Source: Peptoniphilus raoultii (lineage in GTDB: Bacteria; Bacillota; Clostridia; Tissierellales; Peptoniphilaceae). From it: a stretch of 64,000 nucleotides of DNA. The notes beneath the pieces were generated by a model. It saw only the letters and a list, made by a program, of their open reading frames with translations. It did no database searches and was not told where the DNA came from. Shown here one piece after another: positions 26,836 through 35,719 of the stretch. Each line of letters starts with the position of its first letter. Position 1 is the first letter of the stretch. The stretch spans positions 1,423,629 to 1,487,628 of the forward strand of contig NZ_FMWM01000002.1 in assembly GCF_900099555.1 (NCBI RefSeq), written 5' to 3'. A program made the translations under genes and the position numbers.

Positions 26836-28059
26836 TTAAGAACGATAATCTCCATTGATTTTTACATAATCATATGTCAAGTCGCATCCGTAAGCTGTTG
26901 CGCAAGCATCTCCGTCATGTAAATCAACAGTAATGATAATTTCTTCTTCTGTTAGTATTTCTTTAGCCTTATCTTCATCAAAGTTTGTACCAAATCCGCC
27001 TTCCATTACAGCAATTTTTCCAGCCTTTGATTCTAAGAAGCAGTCAGCTTTAGAAACATCAAATTTTGCTCCAGAATATCCTGCTGCAGCCATAATACGT
27101 CCCCAGTTAGCATCTTTTCCGTAGATAGCAGTTTTTACTAGAGATGAACATACTATTGACTTAGCTACTAATCTAGCATCTTTGTCAGTAGGAAGATTAT
27201 TTGCATGAGAAACGATCATGTGTGTTGCGCCTTCACCATCTCTTGCAATTCTTAACGTAATGTCTAGGCAAATTTCTTTAATAAGTTTAGCAAATTTTTC
27301 TTTATCTTCATCAGTTTTAATTTCTACTCCACTCGCTCCATTTGCAATTAAGAATAAAGAGTCGTTTGTTGAAGTATCACCATCAACTGATAGCATATTA
27401 AATGTATCATCTACACTGGCAGATAGATACTTTTGTAATTCTTTTTGTTCAATTTTTGCGTCTGTAGAAATGTAAACAAGCATTGTAGCCATGTTAGGAT
27501 GAATCATTCCGCTTCCCTTTGCCATAGCTCCGATTGTAACTTTTCCACCAGAGAATTCAACTTCCATAGCAGTTTCTTTTTTAACTGTGTCAGTTGTCAT
27601 AATAGCATAGGCTGCATCAGTACCTTGTTCTTTGCTCATATTGGGAACAATTTCTTCCAAACCTTTTAGAGCTTTTTCAACAGGTAATTTTTGTCCAATA
27701 ACACCTGTTGAAGATACAAATACTTGATCTTTCTCTAATCCAAGAAGTTTTTCTGCTTTTCTTGCAATTTCTTTGGCATCTTCAATACCTTGTTCGCCAG
27801 TAGCGGCGTTTGCAATACCAGAATTAATTACAACAGCTCTTGCTTTTCCTTTTTTTAGTATTTCTCTATCTAGGATAACTGGTGCTGCACAGAATACATT
27901 TGTAGTAAAAACTGCTGCACAAGTTGCTTCTGTTTCAGAATAAACAACAGCTAAATCTGGCTTTTCAGAATTTTTGCTCTTAAAACCACAGTATTTTGCT
28001 CCTGCCTTAAATCCTTTCGGTGAAGTAATTCCACCGCCTTCAATAATTTTGTAATCCAT
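26836..28059 (-). CDS. argJ: bifunctional ornithine acetyltransferase/N-acetylglutamate synthase
   Basis: 407 residues. The self-cleavage site is visible in KGSGMIHPNMATML, with nucleophile Thr192 after Ala191, which splits the chain into alpha and beta subunits. ArgJ moves the acetyl group from acetylornithine to glutamate, giving ornithine and recycling acetylglutamate; bifunctional forms also use acetyl-CoA. No argA is seen, so bifunctionality is likely. AAAGGAG precedes the ATG. Confidence 0.95.
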   Translation of the reverse strand: MDYKIIEGGGITSPKGFKAGAKYCGFKSKNSEKPDLAVVYSETEATCAAVFTTNVFCAAPVILDREILKKGKARAVVINSGIANAATGEQGIEDAKEIARKAEKLLGLEKDQVFVSSTGVIGQKLPVEKALKGLEEIVPNMSKEQGTDAAYAIMTTDTVKKETAMEVEFSGGKVTIGAMAKGSGMIHPNMATMLVYISTDAKIEQKELQKYLSASVDDTFNMLSVDGDTSTNDSLFLIANGASGVEIKTDEDKEKFAKLIKEICLDITLRIARDGEGATHMIVSHANNLPTDKDARLVAKSIVCSSLVKTAIYGKDANWGRIMAAAGYSGAKFDVSKADCFLESKAGKIAVMEGGFGTNFDEDKAKEILTEEEIIITVDLHDGDACATAYGCDLTYDYVKINGDYRS

Positions 28060-28105
28060 ACTTTTCTCCTTTCAGTAAGATTATATAAATAAATTAAATT
28101 ATTTA

Positions 28106-29158
28106 TTATGGATACATTGGTGGTCTTAATAAACCGGTTGTTTCATCTCTATCGAAAATAATGTTCATATTTTGGATAGCTTGTCCTGCAGCTCCCTTGC
28201 CAATGTTATCAATTACTGAAGAAATAATAAATCTCTTAGTTCTTGCATCGTAAGATGGGCTTATGCAGCAGAAGTTTGTTCCTGCTGTCCATTTAGTTTC
28301 AACTGGTTTTGATGCAGGATAAACGTGTACAAATGGTTCATCTTTATAGTGTTTTTGATATAATTCATAAAGATCTTCATTTGAAATGTCTTTATTTGAA
28401 CCGGCATAAATAGTTGCTTCAATACCACGAATTTGTGGTGAAAGGTGTGGTTGGAAATTGATAAATTGCTTTTTACCTGTAATGTATTCAATGTTTTGTT
28501 CAATTTCAGGTGTATGTCTGTGTCCCCCGCCTAAAGAATAAGCACGGAAACTGTTTTCAGATTCTGTAATCATCTTGTTTAAGGTAGGTCTTCTTCCAGC
28601 TCCTGTATAACCACTCTTAGCATCAATAATAATAGTATTTTCAACTACAAATCCTTCTTTAAGGATTGGCATTAATCCTAATGTAGAAGCTGTTGGATAG
28701 CATCCTGGATTAGAAATAAGGTTTTGTCCCTTAGCGTCAGCTCTGTTCATTTCTGGGATACAATATACACAATTCCTAGTCATTTCAGGATATGTATGTT
28801 TAATTTTATACCATTTTTCATAAACAGCTGGATCACGGAAACGTAAATCAGCACCAAAGTCTATAAATTTCTTTCCGCCTTTTAAAACTTTGTCAGCTAA
28901 TTCACAAGTTGTTCCTGCATCAACTGCAGCTAAAACCACGTCACTAGCTTCAATAATTTTTTGGATTTCTTCATCAGTTACACCCATGATTTCCATGTCA
29001 TGGAATCCAGTTAATTGTGGGTGAACATTTTGAATCATGTCCCCTTTTGCAAATCCATCTGCCACCATTTGAAGTTCCGCATCTGGATAATTTACCATCA
29101 ATCTTAGGAATTCGCCGCAAGCATAAGCAGCTGCACCTACAACTGAGTATTTAATCAT
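28106..29158 (-). CDS. argC: N-acetyl-gamma-glutamyl-phosphate reductase
   Basis: 350 residues from MIKYSVVGAAAYACGEFLRL. The NADP Rossmann start is followed by catalytic Cys153 in SNPGCYPTAS and by LGGGHRHTPEIEQN (His). It reduces acetylglutamyl phosphate to the semialdehyde. The frame runs upstream to 29206, but the start at 29158 matches the family N-terminus and has AGGAG 12 bases before. First gene of argC-argJ-argB-argD. Confidence 0.94.
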   Translation of the reverse strand: MIKYSVVGAAAYACGEFLRLMVNYPDAELQMVADGFAKGDMIQNVHPQLTGFHDMEIMGVTDEEIQKIIEASDVVLAAVDAGTTCELADKVLKGGKKFIDFGADLRFRDPAVYEKWYKIKHTYPEMTRNCVYCIPEMNRADAKGQNLISNPGCYPTASTLGLMPILKEGFVVENTIIIDAKSGYTGAGRRPTLNKMITESENSFRAYSLGGGHRHTPEIEQNIEYITGKKQFINFQPHLSPQIRGIEATIYAGSNKDISNEDLYELYQKHYKDEPFVHVYPASKPVETKWTAGTNFCCISPSYDARTKRFIISSVIDNIGKGAAGQAIQNMNIIFDRDETTGLLRPPMYP

Positions 29159-29233
29159 TTTAAATCGTAGCTCCTTTCTACTCATATATTTTATGGAAGA
29201 TAACAATTTGTTTTAGTCCACTTCCTTATTAGT

Positions 29234-29262
29234 ATTTTATATCTAATATTAAATAATTTCAA
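29234..29262 (-). promoter_or_regulatory. promoter of the arg operon
   Basis: Minus strand TTGAAA (29262-29257), 17-base spacer, TAAAAT (29239-29234). The start would lie near 29227, giving a ~70-base leader. Confidence 0.65.
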
Positions 29263-29336
29263 GTTAAAATTCTTTCTTAAAAGTAATTTTTCCACTTATC
29301 TATTTAATAAAATAAAGAGATTGAAAATAAAAAAAG

Positions 29337-29372
29337 TCCTAGGTCTTTAAAAATGCTTGTTTAGACTTAGGA
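29337..29372. terminator. bidirectional terminator after aroE
   Basis: TCCTAGGTCT (29337-29346) pairs with AGACTTAGGA (29363-29372), flanked by A6 and T7. It ends the proB-to-aroE run. Confidence 0.88.
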
Positions 29373-29485
29373 ATTTTTTTAATTTTATTAATTTAACTTT
29401 AGTAAAAACTTTTGCTAGTGTTTAAGTGTTTTTAAGTTAATATTATATTTCTGCTTTAATATGCTACTTACAAATAAAAATATAT

Positions 29486-30349
29486 CTAGCTCTCAATTAA
29501 TTTTAAAATTTCTTTTTTTACTTTTTCTATGTTCATATCTTTTCCAGTCCAAATTTTAAAAGAAATTGCTCCCTGATTTATCATCATATTTATTCCATTA
29601 AAAGTTTTATAACCATATTCCTTACATTTTTTTATAAGAGGGCTTTCTAATGGTGAATAGATTATGTCATATAGAATTAAATCCTTCCCCCTTAGAATTT
29701 CAGGATTAATAGGAAATATTTTTTCATTTTTTGCCATGCCGCAGGGCGTTGCATTTATTAGTAAAGAACCTTTTTCAAGTTTTTCTCCAAAATATTTTTC
29801 ATCTTTTGCAATAGTAATTTTTACATTAGGTATAAATGTTAAGATTTTTTTCTTGAAATTTTCTGCCTTTTCTAAATCCATTTCCTTAACTAAAATTTCC
29901 TCAGCTCCTGCCATTAGAATGGCTGTAATAATTGCCGAGCCTGCTCCTCCGCATCCCATAATGGCAATTTTTTTATTTTTAAAATCTATATTATTCTCTT
30001 CAAGGGACTTCACAAATCCCTTACCGTCAGTATTATAGCCTATGACCTTTTTGTTATCATCAATTAAAAGTGTGTTGCAAGAGCCTATTATTTTAACTTC
30101 CTCAGACTCTCTATCTAAATATTTTAAAATTTCGATTTTATTGGGGTAGGTAATATTTGATCCTTTGGCTCCAAAATTCTTTAAGGCTTCAAGGGACTCC
30201 TTTAACCTATCTTTTCCAGTTGGAAGACATAAATATACATAATCCTCAGCTTTGTCTTCAAAGGATAAATTATGCATAGCTGGCGAAAGGGAGTGGCTTA
30301 TAGGATCTCCCAAAAGGCCAATAAGTCTTGTTTTTCCACTAACTTTCAT
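29486..30349 (-). CDS. aroE: shikimate dehydrogenase (shikimate/quinate family)
   Basis: 287 residues. SHSLSPAMHN and SNITYPNKIEILKYLD carry the substrate-binding Ser and catalytic Lys regions; GSCNTLL, DGKGFVKSLE, the NAD(P)-binding MGCGGAGSA, and NQGAISFKIWTG at the C-terminus complete the pattern. It interconverts 3-dehydroshikimate and shikimate. It is last in a TRAP-transporter run and overlaps dctP by 11 bases; no other shikimate-pathway gene is in the window, so a role with imported shikimate/quinate is possible besides aromatic biosynthesis. Confidence 0.92.
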   Translation of the reverse strand: MKVSGKTRLIGLLGDPISHSLSPAMHNLSFEDKAEDYVYLCLPTGKDRLKESLEALKNFGAKGSNITYPNKIEILKYLDRESEEVKIIGSCNTLLIDDNKKVIGYNTDGKGFVKSLEENNIDFKNKKIAIMGCGGAGSAIITAILMAGAEEILVKEMDLEKAENFKKKILTFIPNVKITIAKDEKYFGEKLEKGSLLINATPCGMAKNEKIFPINPEILRGKDLILYDIIYSPLESPLIKKCKEYGYKTFNGINMMINQGAISFKIWTGKDMNIEKVKKEILKLIES

Positions 30350-31370
30350 TTTTTTCAGCCTCCTCTATTTCCTCTTTTAATAAATCTATAAGATCTTTTC
30401 CAAGGTCCTTTTCAAGATTGTCCCAAATAATTTTTGAATGATCTTTCATTTGACCATAAAGTTCTTCATCCACTTCAACGATTTCAAGCCCTGAATCTTT
30501 AACAATTTTTAGTCTTCCCTCTGCCCTTTCATCTGCTGCTTTTCTTGCCAAAATTTTTGCTTCATTTGCAGCTTCTTCAATTTCTTCTAAAATTTCTCTT
30601 GGAAGACTGTCAAGAATTTTTGAAGATCCAACAAGAGCAAGGGTATGAAGAAGGTGATTTGTATTTATAATATATTTTTGTTTTTCATAAATTTTTGAGG
30701 CCACTATAGCTTCAAGTGGATTTTCTTGAGCATCAATAGAACCCTGTTCAAGACCTATATAAACTTCTGACCAATTCATTGGAGTTGGGTTTGCCCCAAT
30801 GGCTTTCCAAAAAGCTATGTGATTTTTATTTTCCATCGTCCTAATCTTTATTCCCTTAAAATCTTTAAGTCCTAAGATTTTTTTGTTGGAAGTCATAAGC
30901 CTAAATCCCTGGTCTGCAAAGGCAAGTAGTCTTATGTTTTTCCTTTCGTAATATTTTTTTAGCTGATCTTCAAGCGGACCATCTAAAACATTTCTTGCAA
31001 CTTTTATATTCTTAAAAGCCACAGGAGCATCAAAAATTGCAGCTTCTTTTACAAAAGAAACTTGAGGCCCTGTTGTCCCCACTGCAAAAGTTATATTTCC
31101 GTTTTGTACGGCTTCTGTAATCTCCATATCAGAACCCAGCTGTGAATTAGGATAGGTATAGACCTTTATCTTACCCCCTCCCTTTTCTTCTAAAATCCTT
31201 GCAAACTCATCCATAAAAATACCCGTAACCGTATCTTCCTGAGAGTCGCAGGCAATATAAAATTCATAGGTTTTTGGTATATAGGCCTTTCTTCTATTTT
31301 CAGTTTTATAGCAGGCACAAAGACCAAGGCATAACAAAATCGCAAGTGCAAATTTTAAATTTTTTTTCAT
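30339..31370 (-). CDS. dctP: TRAP transporter solute-binding lipoprotein (DctP family)
   Basis: 343 residues with a lipoprotein signal (FALAILLCLGLCAC, lipobox Cys20). The DctP core shows ILEEKGGGKIKVYTYPNSQL, IRTMENKNHIAFWKAIGANP (the conserved Arg that binds carboxylates) and GSIDAQENPLEAI. It delivers an organic acid to the DctQM permease. Operon partners are DctM (4-base overlap) and aroE. Substrate is not predictable beyond carboxylate. Confidence 0.94.
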   Translation of the reverse strand: MKKNLKFALAILLCLGLCACYKTENRRKAYIPKTYEFYIACDSQEDTVTGIFMDEFARILEEKGGGKIKVYTYPNSQLGSDMEITEAVQNGNITFAVGTTGPQVSFVKEAAIFDAPVAFKNIKVARNVLDGPLEDQLKKYYERKNIRLLAFADQGFRLMTSNKKILGLKDFKGIKIRTMENKNHIAFWKAIGANPTPMNWSEVYIGLEQGSIDAQENPLEAIVASKIYEKQKYIINTNHLLHTLALVGSSKILDSLPREILEEIEEAANEAKILARKAADERAEGRLKIVKDSGLEIVEVDEELYGQMKDHSKIIWDNLEKDLGKDLIDLLKEEIEEAEKNES

Positions 31371-32665
31371 TTTCCACCTACCAATAAAAGAGAAATTTGT
31401 GGAATAAAGGTTATCAAAAGTAAGGCAATTATAAAAACTATAATAAAAGGCAAAGCCTTTACCATAATTTTTTCCAGGGGTAAATCTGAAAGCGATGATG
31501 CCACAAAAAGATTTACTCCCACAGGCGGTGTCACAAAACCTATTGCTAAATTAACAACCATAATTAGGCCAAAGTGAATGGGATTTATTCCATAAGATGA
31601 AATTATAGGCATAAAAATTGGCGTTAAAATTAAAATTGCTGGGCTTGTGTCCATAATCATTCCCACAAATAAAAGCAAAATATTAATTATGATTAAAAGA
31701 CCAATTTTTGATGAAACTACATTTGTAATTAAATTTGAAATTACCAGTCCTGCCTTCATAAAGGCCAAAACTCTTGCAAAGGCAGTTGCACCAGCAATTA
31801 TAAATAAAATTCCCCCATAAGTTTTAACTGAATCCTTAAAAATATAATAGATGTCACCTATTTTTATGGACTTATAAATAAATAGTCCTATAAAAAGTGA
31901 ATAAAAAACTGAAATAACAGCTGCTTCCGTTGGTGAAGCAATACCCGAATAAATTGATCCTAAAATAATTAAGGGCGATAAAAGGGCAAAAAATGATGAC
32001 TTAAAGAGATTCAAAAATCCCTTGATCCTAACTTTTCTTGAATATTCCTTTAATTTTTCTCTATCCTCTCCATTTTTAAGGCAATAATAATAAGCATATA
32101 TTATTAGCATAAGGCCAAATAAAAGCCCTGGCAAAATTCCTCCAATAAATAAATCGGAAACCGAAAGACCGGCTGACTGTCCATAAAAAATTAATGGAAT
32201 AGAAGGGGGAATAATTACTCCTAAAGCACCAGCACATGCTACAAGAGCGGTCGCAAAGGATTTATCATAGCCAAATTCTGTCATAATAGGAATTGTCATA
32301 GAACCAACTGCAGCACAGGTCGCTGGACCTGAACCTGAAATTGCTCCATAAAATAGACAGGTTATAACTGTTGCAATTGGAAGACCTGCTCTTTTGTCCG
32401 CTATAAAATATGAAAAAAATTCAAAAATTTTGTCTGAAATTTTTCCCCTTGCCATAATATTTCCCGAAAGAATGAACATAGGTACTGCCATGAGGGGAAA
32501 GGAATTTACTCCTGAAATCATAGCACGAATAATATAGGCAGTGTCTGCTGGAAACCAGGGGTTAAGTAGATTGGGTAGTATTCCCAAAAAACACAGGACC
32601 ATGGCTATAGGAATTCCCAAAAAAACAAGTATTAAAAAAAGTCCAAAAATTATTCCTAAATTCAT
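31367..32665 (-). CDS. dctM: TRAP transporter large permease DctM
   Basis: 432 residues with about 11-12 hydrophobic helices. DctM motifs include GIPIAMVLCFLG, ATVITCLFYGAISGSGPATC, ALGVIIPPSIPLIFYGQSAG and GFVTPPVGVNLFVASS. It is the Na+-coupled elevator-type transport subunit. Overlaps dctQ and dctP by 4 bases each. Confidence 0.96.
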   Translation of the reverse strand: MNLGIIFGLFLILVFLGIPIAMVLCFLGILPNLLNPWFPADTAYIIRAMISGVNSFPLMAVPMFILSGNIMARGKISDKIFEFFSYFIADKRAGLPIATVITCLFYGAISGSGPATCAAVGSMTIPIMTEFGYDKSFATALVACAGALGVIIPPSIPLIFYGQSAGLSVSDLFIGGILPGLLFGLMLIIYAYYYCLKNGEDREKLKEYSRKVRIKGFLNLFKSSFFALLSPLIILGSIYSGIASPTEAAVISVFYSLFIGLFIYKSIKIGDIYYIFKDSVKTYGGILFIIAGATAFARVLAFMKAGLVISNLITNVVSSKIGLLIIINILLLFVGMIMDTSPAILILTPIFMPIISSYGINPIHFGLIMVVNLAIGFVTPPVGVNLFVASSLSDLPLEKIMVKALPFIIVFIIALLLITFIPQISLLLVGGK

Positions 32666-33120
32666 TTTCTAAGCTCCCAAATTTTTTGAAAAGTCCTAAA
32701 AAGACTTAAGATTATGGATAAAAAAATAAGAAGATGGAGATAGATTATAGGCATACCCATGGCTGAAGACCTTTGACCGCTTAAAAGAGAATTTTTAACT
32801 ATTTCTAGGGTAAATAGAGATAAAATTCCAAATAAAAAGACCATAAAATAAAGGCTTAGCTTCTTTATAAAGTCTGAACATTTATAAGTCATACGGTTTA
32901 AAAAAAAGTCTACTCTTATGGATAAACCCTTTTTTATAGAATAGGGTATAGACATAAAAGCTGACCAAATTAACATATACCTCACAAACTCTTCTGACCA
33001 AGAAAGTGAATTATTAAAAATGTATCTTGCCACAATTTGAACTCCCAAAACAAGAGTCATTAAAAATAAGATGACAATTAAAATTATTTCTTCAAATTTA
33101 TCGTCTAAAAATTTTAACAT
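32662..33120 (-). CDS. dctQ: TRAP transporter small permease DctQ
   Basis: 152 residues, four membrane helices. LGVQIVARYIFNNSLSWSEE and FVRYMLIWSAFM are the classic DctQ signature, and SGQRSSAMGMPIIYLHL follows. It scaffolds DctM. AGGAG lies 5 bases before the ATG. Confidence 0.95.
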   Translation of the reverse strand: MLKFLDDKFEEIILIVILFLMTLVLGVQIVARYIFNNSLSWSEEFVRYMLIWSAFMSIPYSIKKGLSIRVDFFLNRMTYKCSDFIKKLSLYFMVFLFGILSLFTLEIVKNSLLSGQRSSAMGMPIIYLHLLIFLSIILSLFRTFQKIWELRK

Positions 33121-33127
33121 AAAACTC

Positions 33128-33919
33128 CTAATATTTGTATTTTAATAGTTCCTTAATAAGAATTTTATTGGCACAAATAACACCAGAAATCCTTTCAAGG
33201 CTCAAATCTTCTCCGTGAAAATTTAAAACCAATCCGCCCGCTTCTTTTATCAGCAAAAGTCCAGCCGCATAGTCCCAAAGCTTTAAATCCTCTTCCAAAT
33301 ATCCATCAGTTCTACCTGCTGCCACATAACACATTTCAAGAGCAGCTGAACCGATTCTTCTAAAGCCTTGGCTGGTAATGAATATATCCTTAATCATTTC
33401 AAAAGTTTCTTCTGCTCTACCAATTCTTGCTCCTCCTGCCCCAAGACCAATAATAGAACTTTTAATATCGAGGGTTTTTGAAACAGAAATTTTTTTGTCA
33501 TTTAAGTAGGCTCCCCCTCCTCTAATTGCCCAAAATAGTTCCTTGGCATGAGGCTCATAAACAAGGCCCAGCAAAAGCTCTCCCCCCTTTGCTAAGGCAA
33601 GAGAAATTGTTGAGTGCTTGTAATCATGGATTAAATTTGTTGTCCCGTCACAAGGATCAAGAATCCATAAAAAATCTCCTAAATCTATGCCCTCATTATC
33701 CTTTTCTTCGGCATAAAATTTGGCATCTGGCAAAATTTCCGCCAGCTTTTTCCTTAAAAATTCTTGAACTTTAAGGTCAACTTCTGTTACAAAATTATTT
33801 CTTGACTTGACCTTAATTTTTGCTCTCTCATCTTCATCTGCAAAAAAATCTGCAGCCTCAATTAAAAAAGGCCTACATTTTTCTTTTATATTTATTAAAT
33901 CCTCTTTAGTAAAATTCAA
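33128..33919 (-). CDS. inositol monophosphatase family protein
   Basis: 263 residues from the favoured TTG. FIG-superfamily metal sites: AEEKDNEG (Glu), WILDPCDGTTNLIHDY (DPxDGT) and LKLWDYAAGLLLIKEAGG (WDxAAG). These enzymes dephosphorylate inositol phosphates, PAP or sugar phosphates with Mg2+ and Li+-sensitivity. The frame extends to ATG 33952 without a ribosome-binding site; GAGGGTGA precedes the TTG at 33919. It sits between an EamA exporter and a TRAP transporter; the substrate is unknown. Confidence 0.87.
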   Translation of the reverse strand: MNFTKEDLINIKEKCRPFLIEAADFFADEDERAKIKVKSRNNFVTEVDLKVQEFLRKKLAEILPDAKFYAEEKDNEGIDLGDFLWILDPCDGTTNLIHDYKHSTISLALAKGGELLLGLVYEPHAKELFWAIRGGGAYLNDKKISVSKTLDIKSSIIGLGAGGARIGRAEETFEMIKDIFITSQGFRRIGSAALEMCYVAAGRTDGYLEEDLKLWDYAAGLLLIKEAGGLVLNFHGEDLSLERISGVICANKILIKELLKYKY

Positions 33920-33963
33920 AATAGTCACCCTCAATTTATCATCTCTATTCATTATACAGGATT

Positions 33964-34890
33964 TTAATTCTTTTTTCTTTCCATTATGTTGGAATTTAAA
34001 AATAGAGTTGCAGAACTTGTTAGGATTAAGGCTTCTACAAGATATGGATTAAATCTGTCCTTTAAAATTATTACAGATAAAAGGGAGCCAAAAATTGGAA
34101 TAAAGAGCTTGTATACTCCCACCCTAGATGCTTTCCTATATTTTAGTAAAAGATACCAAATTACAAAGGCCGTCGAAGAAATAAAACCTCCATAAATTAA
34201 AAGAATAAGTCCCTTTAAATTCATGATGAAAATTCTATTAGCTGTAAAGAGACCAAGAATAATTAAAATGCCTCCCCCAAAGACAAACTGAAAAATTGAA
34301 ATGTCATAGGTATTTTCATCTCCAGCCCACTTTCTCATAACAACAGTTCCAAGGGCATTTAGGGCAGTTGAAATTATTATAAATATTTCGCCTTTGAGGG
34401 AACTTTCCCCACTTTCAAGCCTTGACCCATAATTACATAAAATTGTTGCAACAAGGCCTAGAATTACACATATTAATTTTTTTAAATTAAATTTATCATC
34501 AGGCATCATAAAATGAGCAAAAATTAAAACCATTAAAAAATTTGTAGACTGAATTATAGAAGAATGGACACCAGTTATTTTGGAAAGACCATTGTAGTAA
34601 AAAATATATTGAATAGTAATTTGCAATAAAGCTGTTCCAATATAAAGAGTCGGTTTAAAATTAATAGGCTTTGATTTTTCCTCATCGAATAAAAACTTAT
34701 ATAAAATTACAATAAAACCTGCTATTACAAACCTGTAACCGGCCACCAGTGTCATTGCACCAGAATCTGTTTTTGAAATGTCAAAGGTCTTGTAGGTCAT
34801 TTTAATCATTGGAATAGCAGAACCCCACAAAAGCATGGCAAAAAGTGCCATGATTTGTGCGGAAGTTTTATTTTTAAAAATCTTTTCCAA
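33964..34890 (-). CDS. EamA/DMT-family transporter (TTG start)
   Basis: 308 residues with ten hydrophobic segments in two homologous halves (AQIMALFAMLLWGSAIPMIK; GVHSSIIQSTNFLMVLIFAH; GVYKLFIPIFGSLLSVIILK). DMT carriers of this type export metabolites, and RhtA-like members export threonine/homoserine. Lying directly after thrB (17-base overlap) makes an amino-acid efflux role attractive, but that is context only. The start is TTG after GGAGGGG. Confidence 0.88.
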   Translation of the reverse strand: MEKIFKNKTSAQIMALFAMLLWGSAIPMIKMTYKTFDISKTDSGAMTLVAGYRFVIAGFIVILYKFLFDEEKSKPINFKPTLYIGTALLQITIQYIFYYNGLSKITGVHSSIIQSTNFLMVLIFAHFMMPDDKFNLKKLICVILGLVATILCNYGSRLESGESSLKGEIFIIISTALNALGTVVMRKWAGDENTYDISIFQFVFGGGILIILGLFTANRIFIMNLKGLILLIYGGFISSTAFVIWYLLLKYRKASRVGVYKLFIPIFGSLLSVIILKDRFNPYLVEALILTSSATLFLNSNIMERKKN

Positions 34891-35719
34891 TAATCTCTGC
34901 CCCTCCTCCTGAAGAAAGCTCCATTATCTTATAATTTTCATTAATTGTCCTTAGTTTATTTAAAATTTCCAAATTTTCCTTTGATGAAATAATAAGCATT
35001 GATGAGCCTGCTCCAGAAATAAAAATTGTCGCCTTATTTTCCCTGGCTATTTTTTCATAGAGATCAAAATCCTTAATTAATTTTTTTCTATAGGGCTCAT
35101 GCAATTTATCGCCAAAAATTCCTATTAGCATTTCCATGTCGCCCTTTTCTATGGCTCTTGAAATTAAATTTGACCTTGCAATATTATAGACTGCATCTTC
35201 CCTTGTAACTTTCTTAGGAAGAATTGACCTTGCTAGGCTAGTTTCAAGTTCAAAATCTGGGATAATTAAAATATAGGAAAGTTTCTTTGAAGGATTTATT
35301 TTATAATAAAAGACCCTATCCTTTTCCATAGCTGAAATGACAAGACCTCCTAAAATTGCAGGGCCAACATTGTCAGGATGACCTTCAATATCTGTTGCAA
35401 ATCTTAGGATTTCATCTTTTGAATATTTTTCTCCCAAAATAATATTAGCGGCGTAAAGACCTGCTACAATACAGGTTGCAGAAGATCCAAGTCCTCTTGC
35501 AATTGGCACTCCCGTCTTTATTGAAATTTTTACTTGGGGAGGAGCTTTCCTCTCCAAATCAAAAATATAGGAAAAGGCCTTATAGAACAAAGAATCTTTA
35601 TAATCAATTTTTTCATCTGTTTTAACAAAAGTAAATTCATTATATAAATTAAGGCTCATACCCATGGCATCATAGCCAGGGCCAAGATTTGCACTTGTTG
35701 CTGGCACTTTAATTATCAT
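34874..35719 (-). CDS. thrB: homoserine kinase
   Basis: 281 residues, GHMP kinase. Motif 1 PATSANLGPGYDAMGM, ATP-binding ARGLGSSATCIVAGLYAANI (at ~75-95) and C-terminal ISGAGSSMLIIS. It phosphorylates homoserine on the way to threonine. Start overlaps thrC by 11 bases and its end overlaps the exporter gene. Confidence 0.95.
   Translation of the reverse strand: MIIKVPATSANLGPGYDAMGMSLNLYNEFTFVKTDEKIDYKDSLFYKAFSYIFDLERKAPPQVKISIKTGVPIARGLGSSATCIVAGLYAANIILGEKYSKDEILRFATDIEGHPDNVGPAILGGLVISAMEKDRVFYYKINPSKKLSYILIIPDFELETSLARSILPKKVTREDAVYNIARSNLISRAIEKGDMEMLIGIFGDKLHEPYRKKLIKDFDLYEKIARENKATIFISGAGSSMLIISSKENLEILNKLRTINENYKIMELSSGGGAEIIGKDF

Larger units (their letters stand above)
29159..29485. 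other. intergenic region, 327 bases
   Basis: Contains the arg operon leader and promoter on the right of argC and the terminator of the preceding long operon. No small gene is apparent. ArgR operator half-sites are possible around the promoter but too degenerate to call. Confidence 0.6.
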
